From NCBI RefSeq assembly GCF_900114875.1, contig NZ_FPKW01000005.1, positions 62,001-126,000 on the forward strand: DNA of 64,000 nt. Reading direction: 5' to 3'. How positions within the stretch are numbered: position 1 is the stretch's first letter; each line of letters opens with the position of its first letter. Made by a program: the position numbers and the translations under genes. Shown here in pieces: positions 52,571 to 61,336 of the stretch. Source of the DNA: Chryseobacterium limigenitum. Its GTDB lineage: Bacteria > Bacteroidota > Bacteroidia > Flavobacteriales > Weeksellaceae. The notes below the pieces were generated by a model, which worked only from the letters and a program-made list of their open reading frames with translations, was not told where the DNA came from and searched no databases.

Positions 52571-52756
52571 ATGAAAAAATTAGAAAAACTAAATTCAAAG
52601 AAATTTGAAAAAATGAGTTTAATTAAAGGTGGGAAACTAGCTGCTTCATTTGGTCTTGGAACAGATCCGGAAACAGGATGTGTAGATAATCCGGACAAAT
52701 GTACTGCAAAAGATAATGATCCTTGTGGTGATACGGCGAGTGTTCCAGCTCCTTAG
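52571..52756 (+). CDS. gwsA: grasp-with-spasm precursor peptide
   Basis: This 61-residue peptide has a Lys-rich leader ending in SLIKGG (residues 17-22), the GG motif of Bacteroidetes natural-product precursors. The core KLAASFGLGTDPETGCVDNP continues with KCTAKDNDPCGD and ends SVPAP. It holds three Cys and several Asp/Glu plus Thr/Ser, suitable for ATP-grasp-made ester or amide crosslinks. Identification rests on the ATP-grasp and SPASM genes that follow. Confidence 0.8.
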   Translation: MKKLEKLNSKKFEKMSLIKGGKLAASFGLGTDPETGCVDNPDKCTAKDNDPCGDTASVPAP

Positions 52757-52778
52757 TTATATTCATTTAAAAATGTAC

Positions 52779-52805
52779 AAAGAGGTTAGCAATAACCTCT
52801 TTTTT
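52779..52805 (+). terminator. terminator between precursor and maturation genes
   Basis: AAAGAGGTTA pairs with TAACCTCTTT around GCAA, followed by T tract, ending 8 bases before the next start. No separate promoter fits between, so partial read-through is expected. Confidence 0.8.
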
Positions 52806-52812
52806 AATTATC

Positions 52813-53733
52813 ATGGATAAAATCATCATACTTTTTCTATTATTACCCGCTTCGTTTTTTTCTCAAATCAAATGCAAAAACCAAGATTTATACTTTTTAG
52901 AAAACGAAGCAAACTATGAAGCTACCGTAGAAAAGAATTATAAAAAAGCAATTGAACAGTATAATTTAATACTAAAACAATACAATGTTGATTATTTAGA
53001 TTATTCTATTGCCAAACTTTACTTAAAATTAGAAAACAAAAAAAAAGCATTACAATTTCTAGAAAAGGCTTTGAGTAATGGCTATAATATAAATGATTTT
53101 GATAAGGAAATTTATTCTTCTCTATCCCAAAAGGATAGTTTAGTATTAATTAAAAAGTCTCATGAATTAAGAGGTGCTTTTTTTGGTAAAATAGATTATA
53201 ATTTATACCAAAAGGTATATTATTGGTATAACCCGGATCAATATTTCGCGAAAGAAAATATTGGGGGAGGCAGAAACGCACAACATCCTATAAGGAAAAT
53301 GATCTTTAAAAATAACCTTACATCACTCAGAGAATACGTTGAAAAAGAAAACAATGGCCTTCTACCTCAACCTTCTCAATTAGGTTTAGAATTAATGCCT
53401 GTAAAAGTAATGCTATTGCATCATACAAGAGAAGACTCAATAGATACCGTAAATTACAACTTCTTCGAAAGAAAACTTAGAGAAGAGCTATGTTCAGGAA
53501 CATCATACGGCCCAACTAATTACGCTCAATTTGTTGACAATATGCAAATGGTTGTAGATAAAGGGGAAAAACAAATCTATGGTTATCATATTAATTGGAA
53601 AACAAAACAAATCTATCCTCTAAAATATCCCGAAAAAGTTGATAGTCTGAGAGCTTCCATTGGATTAATTGATTTGAAAAGATATGCGAAAATCAAAAAT
53701 GTAAAACTTCCGGAAAATTATATCTCTAAATGA
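52813..53733 (+). CDS. secreted TPR protein of the grasp-with-spasm cluster
   Basis: This 306-residue protein has a signal (IIILFLLLPASFFSQ) and two TPR-like repeats near residues 35-95 (YKKAIEQYNLILKQYN, KLYLKLENKKKALQFLEKAL). The 200-residue C-terminal domain (RKMIFKNNLTSLREYVEKEN, HHTREDSIDTVNYNFFERKL) is not recognised. Probably periplasmic. It overlaps the ATP-grasp start by 4 bp, so it belongs to the operon, perhaps in export or cell protection; that is inference. Confidence 0.7.
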   Translation: MDKIIILFLLLPASFFSQIKCKNQDLYFLENEANYEATVEKNYKKAIEQYNLILKQYNVDYLDYSIAKLYLKLENKKKALQFLEKALSNGYNINDFDKEIYSSLSQKDSLVLIKKSHELRGAFFGKIDYNLYQKVYYWYNPDQYFAKENIGGGRNAQHPIRKMIFKNNLTSLREYVEKENNGLLPQPSQLGLELMPVKVMLLHHTREDSIDTVNYNFFERKLREELCSGTSYGPTNYAQFVDNMQMVVDKGEKQIYGYHINWKTKQIYPLKYPEKVDSLRASIGLIDLKRYAKIKNVKLPENYISK

Positions 53734-54659
53734 TTATTATTCAAACAAGTGCCAATGATGCCTCAACGCAAAGTGTTATTCAGTGGCTCTCTTTTTTTGG
53801 TGAAGATTTTTTAAGACTTGATGACAATACTTTTGTAGAAATAAAAAGATTAGACAGGCATCATATTATTTTAGTGCTGAATGGCGAAGAAGTTGATTTC
53901 AATAAAATAAAATCATTTTGGTATAGAAGAGGACATTTTTTTTTGACAAAAGAAAATGAAAAGAACAGCCTGAATAATTTTTTAAAAACAGAAAATGAAG
54001 ATGCTTTTGAATTATTACAATTAAAATTGTTAGATAAAAAACATATTGGAAATTACAAATACGACAACGTTAATAAACTTATCGTTTCCGAACTAGCAGA
54101 AAAATGCGGATTGGATGTTCCCGATTATATTATTACAAATAATAAATCAGATCTACTGGAATTCAAAGAAAAGCATCAAAAAATTATCACTAAACATATA
54201 CAGGGGCTTCCTTTTTTCAAGATTGAAAATTATATGATGGGAGCACTCACTAAGATCGTAGAAACAGAAGATATCATTAATTTTGAAGAAAATTTCAGTC
54301 ATTCTTTATTTCAGGAATATATCGACAAAGAAATTGAAATAAGAAGCTTTTTTATAAATGACACCTTTTACTCATCCGCAATATTTTCTCAGAATGACGG
54401 GCAGACAACCATTGATTTCAGAGATTACAATAGAACAAAACCTAACAGAGTTGCCCCCTTCAAGCTTCCGGAGGAAATTGAAGAAAAATTAAAAACTTTA
54501 AATGAAAAATTAAATATCAACTCAGGATCATATGATTTGATCTTATCAAAAGATTCAAAATATTATTTCCTTGAGGTAAATCCTATCGGTCAATTTGCTC
54601 AGGTTTCAGGGCCTTGCAATTACTATTTAGAAAGAAAAATTGCTGAAGAATTATTATGA
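53730..54659 (+). CDS. gwsG: ATP-grasp peptide maturase (grasp-with-spasm)
   Basis: This 309-residue ATP-grasp ligase resembles microviridin-type enzymes: a start IIIQTSANDASTQSVIQWLS, substrate-binding region FWYRRGHFF, ATP-binding EIRSFFINDTFYSSAIFSQN, and metal-binding YYFLEVNPIGQFAQV with the Glu/Asn pair. It should form omega-ester or omega-amide bonds in the precursor using ATP. The WYRRG motif (here SFWYRRGHF) is typical of this maturase family. Confidence 0.88.
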   Translation: MIIIQTSANDASTQSVIQWLSFFGEDFLRLDDNTFVEIKRLDRHHIILVLNGEEVDFNKIKSFWYRRGHFFLTKENEKNSLNNFLKTENEDAFELLQLKLLDKKHIGNYKYDNVNKLIVSELAEKCGLDVPDYIITNNKSDLLEFKEKHQKIITKHIQGLPFFKIENYMMGALTKIVETEDIINFEENFSHSLFQEYIDKEIEIRSFFINDTFYSSAIFSQNDGQTTIDFRDYNRTKPNRVAPFKLPEEIEEKLKTLNEKLNINSGSYDLILSKDSKYYFLEVNPIGQFAQVSGPCNYYLERKIAEELL

Positions 54660-54835
54660 ATGAAAAAGAAATAAAAAAAATAATTGAAAATAAAAAAAAT
54701 CTCCCTTTTATAAGCCAGCATTGGGTAATAAATGAAATAAATCAAAAGAAAGAACCAGCAGTAAGCATTAAAAAATATCAAACGAAAAAATTTCTTTGCT
54801 ATCCTTTCTACAAAAGTATATTAAACTATGACTAA
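54656..54835 (+). CDS. 59-residue protein embedded between the maturases
   Basis: An ATG overlaps the stop of the ATP-grasp gene (ATGA) and the frame runs to a TAA that overlaps the SPASM gene start by 8 bp. The protein starts MNEKEIKKIIENKKNLPFIS and ends KKFLCYPFYKSILNYD. Basic helical N-terminus, a central QHWVINEIN and one Cys. No family is recognised. The tight double overlap suggests a translationally coupled small subunit, adaptor or chaperone of the maturases. Confidence 0.7.
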   Translation: MNEKEIKKIIENKKNLPFISQHWVINEINQKKEPAVSIKKYQTKKFLCYPFYKSILNYD

Positions 54836-55838
54836 GCACAAAAGGTATATGCTTTTCAGTAATTGTATCCCTGTAAAAGGGTATAAAAGAAGTATTATTT
54901 ACGACTTAATGCGATACGATTACAATTATATTCCCAATGACCTTTATTCTATTTTAACTCAAAACCGAGGCGTCATTGACTGTACGGAATATTATTCTCT
55001 TTACAAAAATGAACCCGATTCAATAGATGCATTCAATGAATATGTAGATTTTCTATTGGAAGAAGAATACATTTTTTCCATCGATAACCTTGATGAAAAA
55101 CTTTTTCCTCCAATGAGCCTGGAATTTGACTCTCCTTCTATAATTTCAAATGCCGTTATTGATCTATCTTCAAATTCACATCTTCCAAAAATCATAAAAG
55201 AACTTGAAAGCGTTAGCTGCAATTATGTATTGCTGAGAATTCAGGTAGATGCGAATCTAGATTATTTGGAAGAAACATTAGAAATGTTTAACGGAAATAT
55301 TATATTCTCTATTCAATTAGTATTAACATATCATCATTCATTTTCATTAGAAAAACTGAAAAAATTAATTGAAAAGTTTAACTATATAAGTAATATAATT
55401 GTTGAAGAAATTCCGGAAACATTTAAAAATGCAGAAGATGATTTAGTTCATCCCATTTCTTTTAGGCAAGGCAGACATCAGGAAAACTATAAAAAAAACT
55501 TCGTATTAAACTCCAAAATATTTACCGAAGCACAGCACAAAAACACGTTTTACAACAAAAAAATCTATATTGGAAAAGACGGAGAAATAAAAAATAGCCC
55601 GTACGACAATGAATCTTTTGGAAATATCCATACCTGTGAATTGAAAAATATTGTCACAACAAATTCTTTTCAAAAATATTGGAATACAGCAAAAGATAAC
55701 ATCCTTATTTGCAAAGACTGCGAGCACAGATATATGTGTATTGATCAAAGACGGCCATTAAAAACTGAAAACTCACAATGGTATTTCGAAACTAAATGCG
55801 AATATGACCCATATACAAATGATTGGGCTGAATTATAA
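54828..55838 (+). CDS. gwsS: SPASM domain peptide maturase (grasp-with-spasm)
   Basis: This 336-residue protein has the SPASM-type Cys cluster at its C-terminus (ILICKDCEHRYMCIDQRRPL and a last Cys in FETKCEYDPYT), with preceding HTCELK. I find no CxxxCxxC motif in the N-terminal half, where a radical SAM enzyme should bind its 4Fe-4S cluster; the N-terminal part has only isolated Cys (SNCIPVKG, DCTEYY). So it is either a degenerate radical SAM protein or a SPASM-only iron-sulfur partner. Assigned by cluster and C-terminus. Confidence 0.82.
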   Translation: MTKHKRYMLFSNCIPVKGYKRSIIYDLMRYDYNYIPNDLYSILTQNRGVIDCTEYYSLYKNEPDSIDAFNEYVDFLLEEEYIFSIDNLDEKLFPPMSLEFDSPSIISNAVIDLSSNSHLPKIIKELESVSCNYVLLRIQVDANLDYLEETLEMFNGNIIFSIQLVLTYHHSFSLEKLKKLIEKFNYISNIIVEEIPETFKNAEDDLVHPISFRQGRHQENYKKNFVLNSKIFTEAQHKNTFYNKKIYIGKDGEIKNSPYDNESFGNIHTCELKNIVTTNSFQKYWNTAKDNILICKDCEHRYMCIDQRRPLKTENSQWYFETKCEYDPYTNDWAEL

Positions 55839-55923
55839 TACTATTTCTCAAATATTATAAAGCTTATTAAAATTAAGTATTAGAATTCTTGAATTTATTT
55901 TAATTTTACAAAAAATTTATACA

Positions 55924-56502
55924 ATGTTCAAGTTAAAACTTCTTACCGACCCAAGATGGGCTAATATTGCAGAAGGAAACCTCGGAGAAATTTTGACCGA
56001 TCACGCTTGGTGTGAGCAAAAAGCTACAACAAACGCCATCAGCCTGATCAATATGCTTCCTGAACATCCGGAAATTGTTACGGAACTTATTGCTATTGCC
56101 CAGGAAGAACTTGACCATTTTAGTCAGGTTCACGAGATCATTAAGAAAAGAGGATTTGTTTTCGGGAAAGCAAGAAAAGATGATTATGTCAATGAATTGG
56201 CTAAATTTGTCGTTCAGGGAAGCAGAGAAGACCTGATTGTTGATAAATTACTTTTCGCTGCGATGATTGAAGCTAGAAGCTGTGAACGTTTTAAAGTGCT
56301 TACAGAAAATATTAAAGACGAAGAACTGGTCGTTTTCTACAGAGAGCTAATGATCTCAGAAGCAAACCATTATACAACATTCATCGGATTTGCAAGACAA
56401 TTGGGAGATCCTGAAAAAGTAAACAAACGCTGGGAAGAATGGCTGGAATATGAAGCCAACATCATCAAATCATACGGAAACAAAGAAACAATACACGGTT
56501 AA
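55924..56502 (+). CDS. miaE: tRNA-(ms2io6A37) hydroxylase, MiaE type
   Basis: This 192-residue diiron protein has ferritin-like ligands: Glu/His in HAWCEQKATTNAI, EELDHFSQVHEI (ExxH), ARSCERFKVL and ISEANHYTTFIGFA (ExxH). MiaE hydroxylates the isopentenyl group of ms2i6A37 in tRNA with O2. The substrate-making enzyme MiaB is at 11724-13172. Bacteroidetes versions are shorter than the Salmonella enzyme. Followed 21 bp later by the DUF502 gene. Confidence 0.88.
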   Translation: MFKLKLLTDPRWANIAEGNLGEILTDHAWCEQKATTNAISLINMLPEHPEIVTELIAIAQEELDHFSQVHEIIKKRGFVFGKARKDDYVNELAKFVVQGSREDLIVDKLLFAAMIEARSCERFKVLTENIKDEELVVFYRELMISEANHYTTFIGFARQLGDPEKVNKRWEEWLEYEANIIKSYGNKETIHG

Positions 56503-56523
56503 AATAAATACAGTAAACAAACG

Positions 56524-57141
56524 TTGAAAAAATTAACTCTCGAGAATATCACTAATTTTTTTCTGAAAAATTTCTTTCAGGGATTGGTGATTATTGGCCC
56601 AATCGGACTTACCATCTTTGTTATTTGGTATGTTGTCACGTCTGTTGATAATATTATCCCGTCCGTTGCCAAAGAAATTCCGGGATTGGTTTTTATTTCA
56701 ACGATTTTAATTACTGCTCTTCTGGGATTCTTAGGGAATAAATTCGTTATCGGAAAATTCTTTTTCGACTTAGTGGATCGCTTACTTGAAAAAACTCCCG
56801 GCGTAAAGCATATCTACACGCCAACCAAAGACGTAATGTCTTCATTTGTAGGAGACAAGAAGAAATTCAATGATCCTGTTTGGGTAAAAACCAATGAAAA
56901 CCCAGAGATCTGGAGAATCGGATTTTTAACGCAAAAAGAAATGGAAGACGTAGACAAACACAATTATGTTGCCGTATATCTTCCTCATTCTTACGCTATT
57001 TCCGGTTGGGTAATTGTGACTGAAGAAAAAAACATCAAACCTGTAGTGGGAATGACCGCAGCTTCGGCAATGAAATTTGCCGTAAGTGGTGGTGTAGCAG
57101 GCTTCCATTCAGACGATAATATTTTTAAGGCACCGGAATAA
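56524..57141 (+). CDS. DUF502 family membrane protein
   Basis: This 205-residue protein has two membrane helices near residues 16-40 and 50-72 (FQGLVIIGPIGLTIFVIWYV, LVFISTILITALLGFLGN). A soluble domain with the DUF502 motifs KTPGVKHIYTPTKDV and VAVYLPHSYAISGWV follows. The start is TTG: no ATG occurs before the first helix, and the sequence LKKLTLENITNFFLKNFFQG matches the family start. Function unknown; possibly an envelope protein. Separated by 21 bp from miaE. Confidence 0.85.
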   Translation: MKKLTLENITNFFLKNFFQGLVIIGPIGLTIFVIWYVVTSVDNIIPSVAKEIPGLVFISTILITALLGFLGNKFVIGKFFFDLVDRLLEKTPGVKHIYTPTKDVMSSFVGDKKKFNDPVWVKTNENPEIWRIGFLTQKEMEDVDKHNYVAVYLPHSYAISGWVIVTEEKNIKPVVGMTAASAMKFAVSGGVAGFHSDDNIFKAPE

Positions 57142-57230
57142 TTCTTTTATTCCATTTAAAAATACTTGATGAATTTGAATTTATTTCAAACAATTTTTCT
57201 TTACAAACAATCTAATAAAATAATTAACTC

Positions 57231-58607
57231 ATGAATTTACCGTACGCGGAACCTTTCCGCATTAAGATGATTGAAGAAATCCGTCAATCAACCAGAGAAG
57301 AGAGAGAGCAGTGGCTAAAAGATGCGAACTATAATTTATTTAATTTAAAATCTTCGCAGGTTTATATTGATCTTTTAACAGATTCAGGAACCGGAGCAAT
57401 GTCCGACAGACAATGGGGAGCATTGATGACAGGAGACGAAAGCTATGCCGGTTCTCGTTCATTCGAACAATTACACCAAACAGTACAGGATATCACAGGT
57501 TTCAAATATCTTTTACCGACTCACCAGGGAAGAGCTGCTGAGAATGTTTTGTTTTCGGTTTTAGTAAAAGATGGCGATGTAGTTCCGGGGAACTCTCACT
57601 TTGACACGACAAAAGGACACATCGAATTAAGAAAAGCGCACGCAATAGACTGTACGATTGATGAGGCTTTTGATATTAATAATTTACATCCATTCAAAGG
57701 AAATATTAATCTTGAAAAACTGGAAGAAGTTTATAAAAGTCATCCAAAAGAAAAGATTCCTTTCTGTTTAATTACCATTACATGTAACTCTTCAGGAGGG
57801 CAGCCGGTATCTCTTGAAAACATGAAAGCAGTAAGAGAACTTTCTAATCAATATGGAATTCCTGTTTTCTTCGACTCAGCAAGATTTGCAGAAAATGCCT
57901 ATTTCATCAAAAAAAGAGAGAAAGGACAGGAAAACAGAACGATCAAAGACATCTGTAAAGAAGTTTTCTCTTACGGAGACGGAATGACGATGAGTTCTAA
58001 AAAAGACGGACTGGTAAATATCGGAGGATTCATTGCTTTAAATAACGAAGAGGTTTTCAGAAAAGCATCCAGCTTCACCATTATCTACGAAGGTTTCATC
58101 ACTTACGGTGGTATGGCAGGAAGAGATATGGCAGCTTTGGCAGTTGGTCTTGATGAAGCAACAGAGTTTGCTTATTTGGAAGGCAGAATTTCTCAGGTTG
58201 AATATCTTGGTCATAAATTAATTGAATACGGAATTCCTGTTCAGAAACCAATCGGTGGACACGCCGTTTTTATTGATTCATTAAATTTCTTGCCCAATGT
58301 TGACCGTTCAGAATTTCCTGCACAGACTTTAGGTCTTGAGATCTATAAAGAAGCAGGAATCAGAACTGTGGAAATCGGAACTTTATTGGCCGACAGAGAT
58401 CCTGAGACAAGAGAAAACCGTTATCCTAAGTTGGAATTGGTTCGTTTAGCAATTCCTAGAAGAACGTATACAAACAATCACATGGATTATATTGCAGCTG
58501 CGATCAAAAATGTTTACGAAAGACGTGATGACATCGCAAAAGGCTACAAAATAACATGGGAACCGGAACTTCTGAGACACTTCACAGTGCAATTGGAAGA
58601 AGCATAA
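57231..58607 (+). CDS. tnaA: tryptophanase
   Basis: This 458-residue PLP lyase splits L-tryptophan into indole, pyruvate and ammonia. The PLP Lys is in MTMSSKKDGLVN near residue 258. Residues that separate tryptophanase from tyrosine phenol-lyase point to Trp: SHFDTTKGH has Asp where the phenol-lyase has Thr 124, VEIGTLL has Ile where it has the substrate Arg 381, and DSARFAENAYF is the tryptophanase form. However, SYGDGMTMS, NIGGFIA and YEGFITYGGMAGRDM look like tyrosine phenol-lyase. The best call is tryptophanase, but test it. A terminator follows. Confidence 0.85.
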   Translation: MNLPYAEPFRIKMIEEIRQSTREEREQWLKDANYNLFNLKSSQVYIDLLTDSGTGAMSDRQWGALMTGDESYAGSRSFEQLHQTVQDITGFKYLLPTHQGRAAENVLFSVLVKDGDVVPGNSHFDTTKGHIELRKAHAIDCTIDEAFDINNLHPFKGNINLEKLEEVYKSHPKEKIPFCLITITCNSSGGQPVSLENMKAVRELSNQYGIPVFFDSARFAENAYFIKKREKGQENRTIKDICKEVFSYGDGMTMSSKKDGLVNIGGFIALNNEEVFRKASSFTIIYEGFITYGGMAGRDMAALAVGLDEATEFAYLEGRISQVEYLGHKLIEYGIPVQKPIGGHAVFIDSLNFLPNVDRSEFPAQTLGLEIYKEAGIRTVEIGTLLADRDPETRENRYPKLELVRLAIPRRTYTNNHMDYIAAAIKNVYERRDDIAKGYKITWEPELLRHFTVQLEEA

Positions 58608-58614
58608 AAAAATT

Positions 58615-58643
58615 AAAACCGAGATTCGTTCTCGGTTTTTTTA
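58615..58643 (+). terminator. terminator of tnaA
   Basis: AAAACCGAGA pairs with TCTCGGTTTT around TTCGT, then T7. Confidence 0.88.
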
Positions 58644-58780
58644 TTTCTCCTAACGAAAGTTTTTATTCATTTTTTAGTTAAAAATAATCCTTCAATAATA
58701 CATTATGATTTAACTTTTCCTAATAGCCACCAAAAACACAAGTTCATTAATAAATTTTCAAACAATAGTGATTTTTTTTA

Positions 58781-58810
58781 TTGGATTAAAAACAAAATTC
58801 AATACATTTG
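58781..58810 (+). promoter_or_regulatory. promoter of the TonB-dependent receptor
   Basis: TTG (58781-58783), 19 bases, TACATTTG (58803-58810). ATG follows 32 bases later. Confidence 0.7.
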
Positions 58811-58842
58811 GAATAATTACCAATTAAAGAAACTCATTACAT

Positions 58843-61284
58843 ATGAAAGCAAGATACGTGAGCGCTTTTTTTCTTGGCGCAACATCATTTTTTTACGCTC
58901 AGGAAATTAATGATACGATTTCTAAAGAAGCTAAAATAGAGGAAGTTGCGATTACAGGAAGTAGAAATAAAAAAAGAACCGTAACCAATACACCCGTTCC
59001 TATTGATGTGATTGATATTAAACAGGTCAGTCAGTCTACCGGACAAGTAGAGGTCAATCAGCTTTTACAGTTTGCGGCACCCTCTTTTAATTCTAATAAA
59101 CAATCCGGATCAGATGGAGCTGATGCTGTAGATCCTGCGACATTAAGAGGTCTGGGGCCCGATCAAACCTTACTTTTATTAAACGGTAAAAGATACCATC
59201 AATCATCATTGATCAATCTTTTCGGAACAAAAGGGAGAGGAAATACGGGCTCGGATATGAATACCATCCCGATCGGAGCAATAAAAAGAGTGGAAGTTCT
59301 TCGTGATGGAGCCTCAGCACAATATGGTTCCGATGCTATTGCAGGCGTTATCAACGTTATTCTGAACGACCGCGACAAAGGCTTTGAAGGAAATGCTTTC
59401 TACGGAATGAATCTTTTTAAAAGTCCGGGAAGTAAAGATGTAGTTTCGGATCATAAAGTAGACGGAATTACTTTTGATTTTAATGGAAATTTAGGAACTA
59501 AAATAGGCTCAAAAGGCGGTTTCGGAAATTTTACTGTAGAATTCATCAATAAAGAATATTCTATCAGAAATGCCAACCCGGAATTTTATGAAGCACCAAG
59601 ACAACGCTTTGGCGATGCAAAATCTCAAAATATCTATTTCTTTGGAAACATCGAAGTTCCTTTGTCTGATAATCTGAAATTCTATTCCCGTCAAGGATTT
59701 TCACACAGAGAAACCAACGCGTACGCATGGACGAGAACCGCAGATGCGGACGGAAATATTCCTGAAGTTTATCCAAATGGTTTCAATCCGATTCAAAATA
59801 CAAGTATTACAGATTTTACATTCGATAATGGTTTAAAATTTAAAGTAGCCGACTGGGATGTAGATTTTTACAACGCTTTTGGCAGTAATAGATTTACTTA
59901 TCAGATCGATAATACGATCAATGCAACATTAGGAGTAAATTCTCCGACAAGTTTTAATGCCGGAGGACACTCGCTTTTACAAAATACTACAGGTTTTAAT
60001 GCCTCAAAGCAATTTAATGTTTTAGAAGGTTTAAATATCGCTTTCGGATCTGAATTCAGATATGAAAAATTTAATATTATTAAAGGTGAAGAAGCTTCAT
60101 ACGCCATGTATGACATCAACGGTAACGTTGTAACAGCCAACACTGACCCCAGTTTATTAGTAACTGTTCCCGGGTCAAATCCAATAAGTTACCGACCGGG
60201 AGGATCACAGGGATTTCCGGGGTATTCTCAGGACGTAAGTAAAAGCCGAAACAATTTTGCAGCTTACGTAGACACCGAATTGGATATTACCACAAAATGG
60301 ATGATAAGTATTGCCGGAAGATTTGAGAACTATAATGACTTTGGAAGTACCCTCAATGGAAAATTTGCAACGCGATACGCAATTACCCCTCAGCTTGCTT
60401 TTAGAGCTTCTGCTTCTACAGGTTTTAGAGCGCCATCATTAGCTCAGAAATATTATAGTCTGCAGTTTACTAATTTTCAGGGAGGAGAATTAGTTGCTAT
60501 TCAACTTGCTTCCAATGACAGTAATTTGGCTAAAGTATCCGGAATTCCACAATTAAAACAAGAAACTTCACTTAATGGAAGTGCCGGATTTACTTTTAAC
60601 ACAGGAAAATTCACAGCCACAATTGACGGATATTACATTAAAGTAAAAGACAGAATTGTTCTGACTGGTAATTTCGCAAAATCTGATCTTCCATTGGAAG
60701 CTCAAAACGAATATCCTTTTATAGATCAGGCTCAATTCTTTTCTAACGCTATTGATACCCGTACAAAAGGAGTTGATGTTATTCTAAGCTATAATGAAAA
60801 TATTGGCAACGGAAAACTGACAGCCACTCTAGCCGGAAATTACAATGAAATGGAAATTACAAAAATCCATACCTCTCAACAGTTAGCAGGAAAAGAAGAT
60901 ATTTACATGAGCGCAAGGGAAAAAGCCTTTATTCTTGCCTCCGCTCCGAAAACAAAGATCAATTTAAATTTAAACTATAAGATCAGTAAATTTAATGCAA
61001 ATCTACAGATCGTTAGATTCGACAAAGTGACTCTGATCGGTTATAATGGCGCAGATGATTATCAGACCTATAACCCAAAAGTGACCACCGATTTATCTTT
61101 TGGATATGATTTTACTAAAAACGTTAGCTTAACGATTGGAAGTAAGAATTTATTCAACCGATATCCTACTTTACAAAAGACTGCTGTTTCTGACGGAAAT
61201 ACCGAATCTGGCGGAATTTTCGATCCCGTACAGATGGGATTTGCAGGAAGACAGGCTTTTGCGAAATTTAATTTCAAATTTTAA
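58843..61284 (+). CDS. TonB-dependent receptor
   Basis: This 813-residue outer-membrane receptor has a signal (MKARYVSAFFLGATSFFYAQ) and a TonB-box-like IEEVAITGSRNKKRT near residue 32. The plug motifs follow: NTPVPIDVID, LRGLGPDQTLLLLNGKR, IKRVEVLRDGASAQYGSDAI and AGVINVILN. A 22-strand-type barrel continues to the terminal Phe (FAKFNFKF). It has no CarboxypepD_reg domain and no SusD partner, so it is not a polysaccharide system. The substrate (siderophore, vitamin or other) is not evident. A terminator follows. Confidence 0.92.
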   Translation: MKARYVSAFFLGATSFFYAQEINDTISKEAKIEEVAITGSRNKKRTVTNTPVPIDVIDIKQVSQSTGQVEVNQLLQFAAPSFNSNKQSGSDGADAVDPATLRGLGPDQTLLLLNGKRYHQSSLINLFGTKGRGNTGSDMNTIPIGAIKRVEVLRDGASAQYGSDAIAGVINVILNDRDKGFEGNAFYGMNLFKSPGSKDVVSDHKVDGITFDFNGNLGTKIGSKGGFGNFTVEFINKEYSIRNANPEFYEAPRQRFGDAKSQNIYFFGNIEVPLSDNLKFYSRQGFSHRETNAYAWTRTADADGNIPEVYPNGFNPIQNTSITDFTFDNGLKFKVADWDVDFYNAFGSNRFTYQIDNTINATLGVNSPTSFNAGGHSLLQNTTGFNASKQFNVLEGLNIAFGSEFRYEKFNIIKGEEASYAMYDINGNVVTANTDPSLLVTVPGSNPISYRPGGSQGFPGYSQDVSKSRNNFAAYVDTELDITTKWMISIAGRFENYNDFGSTLNGKFATRYAITPQLAFRASASTGFRAPSLAQKYYSLQFTNFQGGELVAIQLASNDSNLAKVSGIPQLKQETSLNGSAGFTFNTGKFTATIDGYYIKVKDRIVLTGNFAKSDLPLEAQNEYPFIDQAQFFSNAIDTRTKGVDVILSYNENIGNGKLTATLAGNYNEMEITKIHTSQQLAGKEDIYMSAREKAFILASAPKTKINLNLNYKISKFNANLQIVRFDKVTLIGYNGADDYQTYNPKVTTDLSFGYDFTKNVSLTIGSKNLFNRYPTLQKTAVSDGNTESGGIFDPVQMGFAGRQAFAKFNFKF

Positions 61285-61300
61285 CATTATATTTTAAGCA

Positions 61301-61336
61301 ATAATGCTTCTGAAATTCAGAAGCATTATGTTTTTA
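61301..61336. terminator. bidirectional terminator
   Basis: ATAATGCTTCTGA pairs perfectly with TCAGAAGCATTAT around a three-base loop, with a T tract on the plus side; separates convergent genes. Confidence 0.85.
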
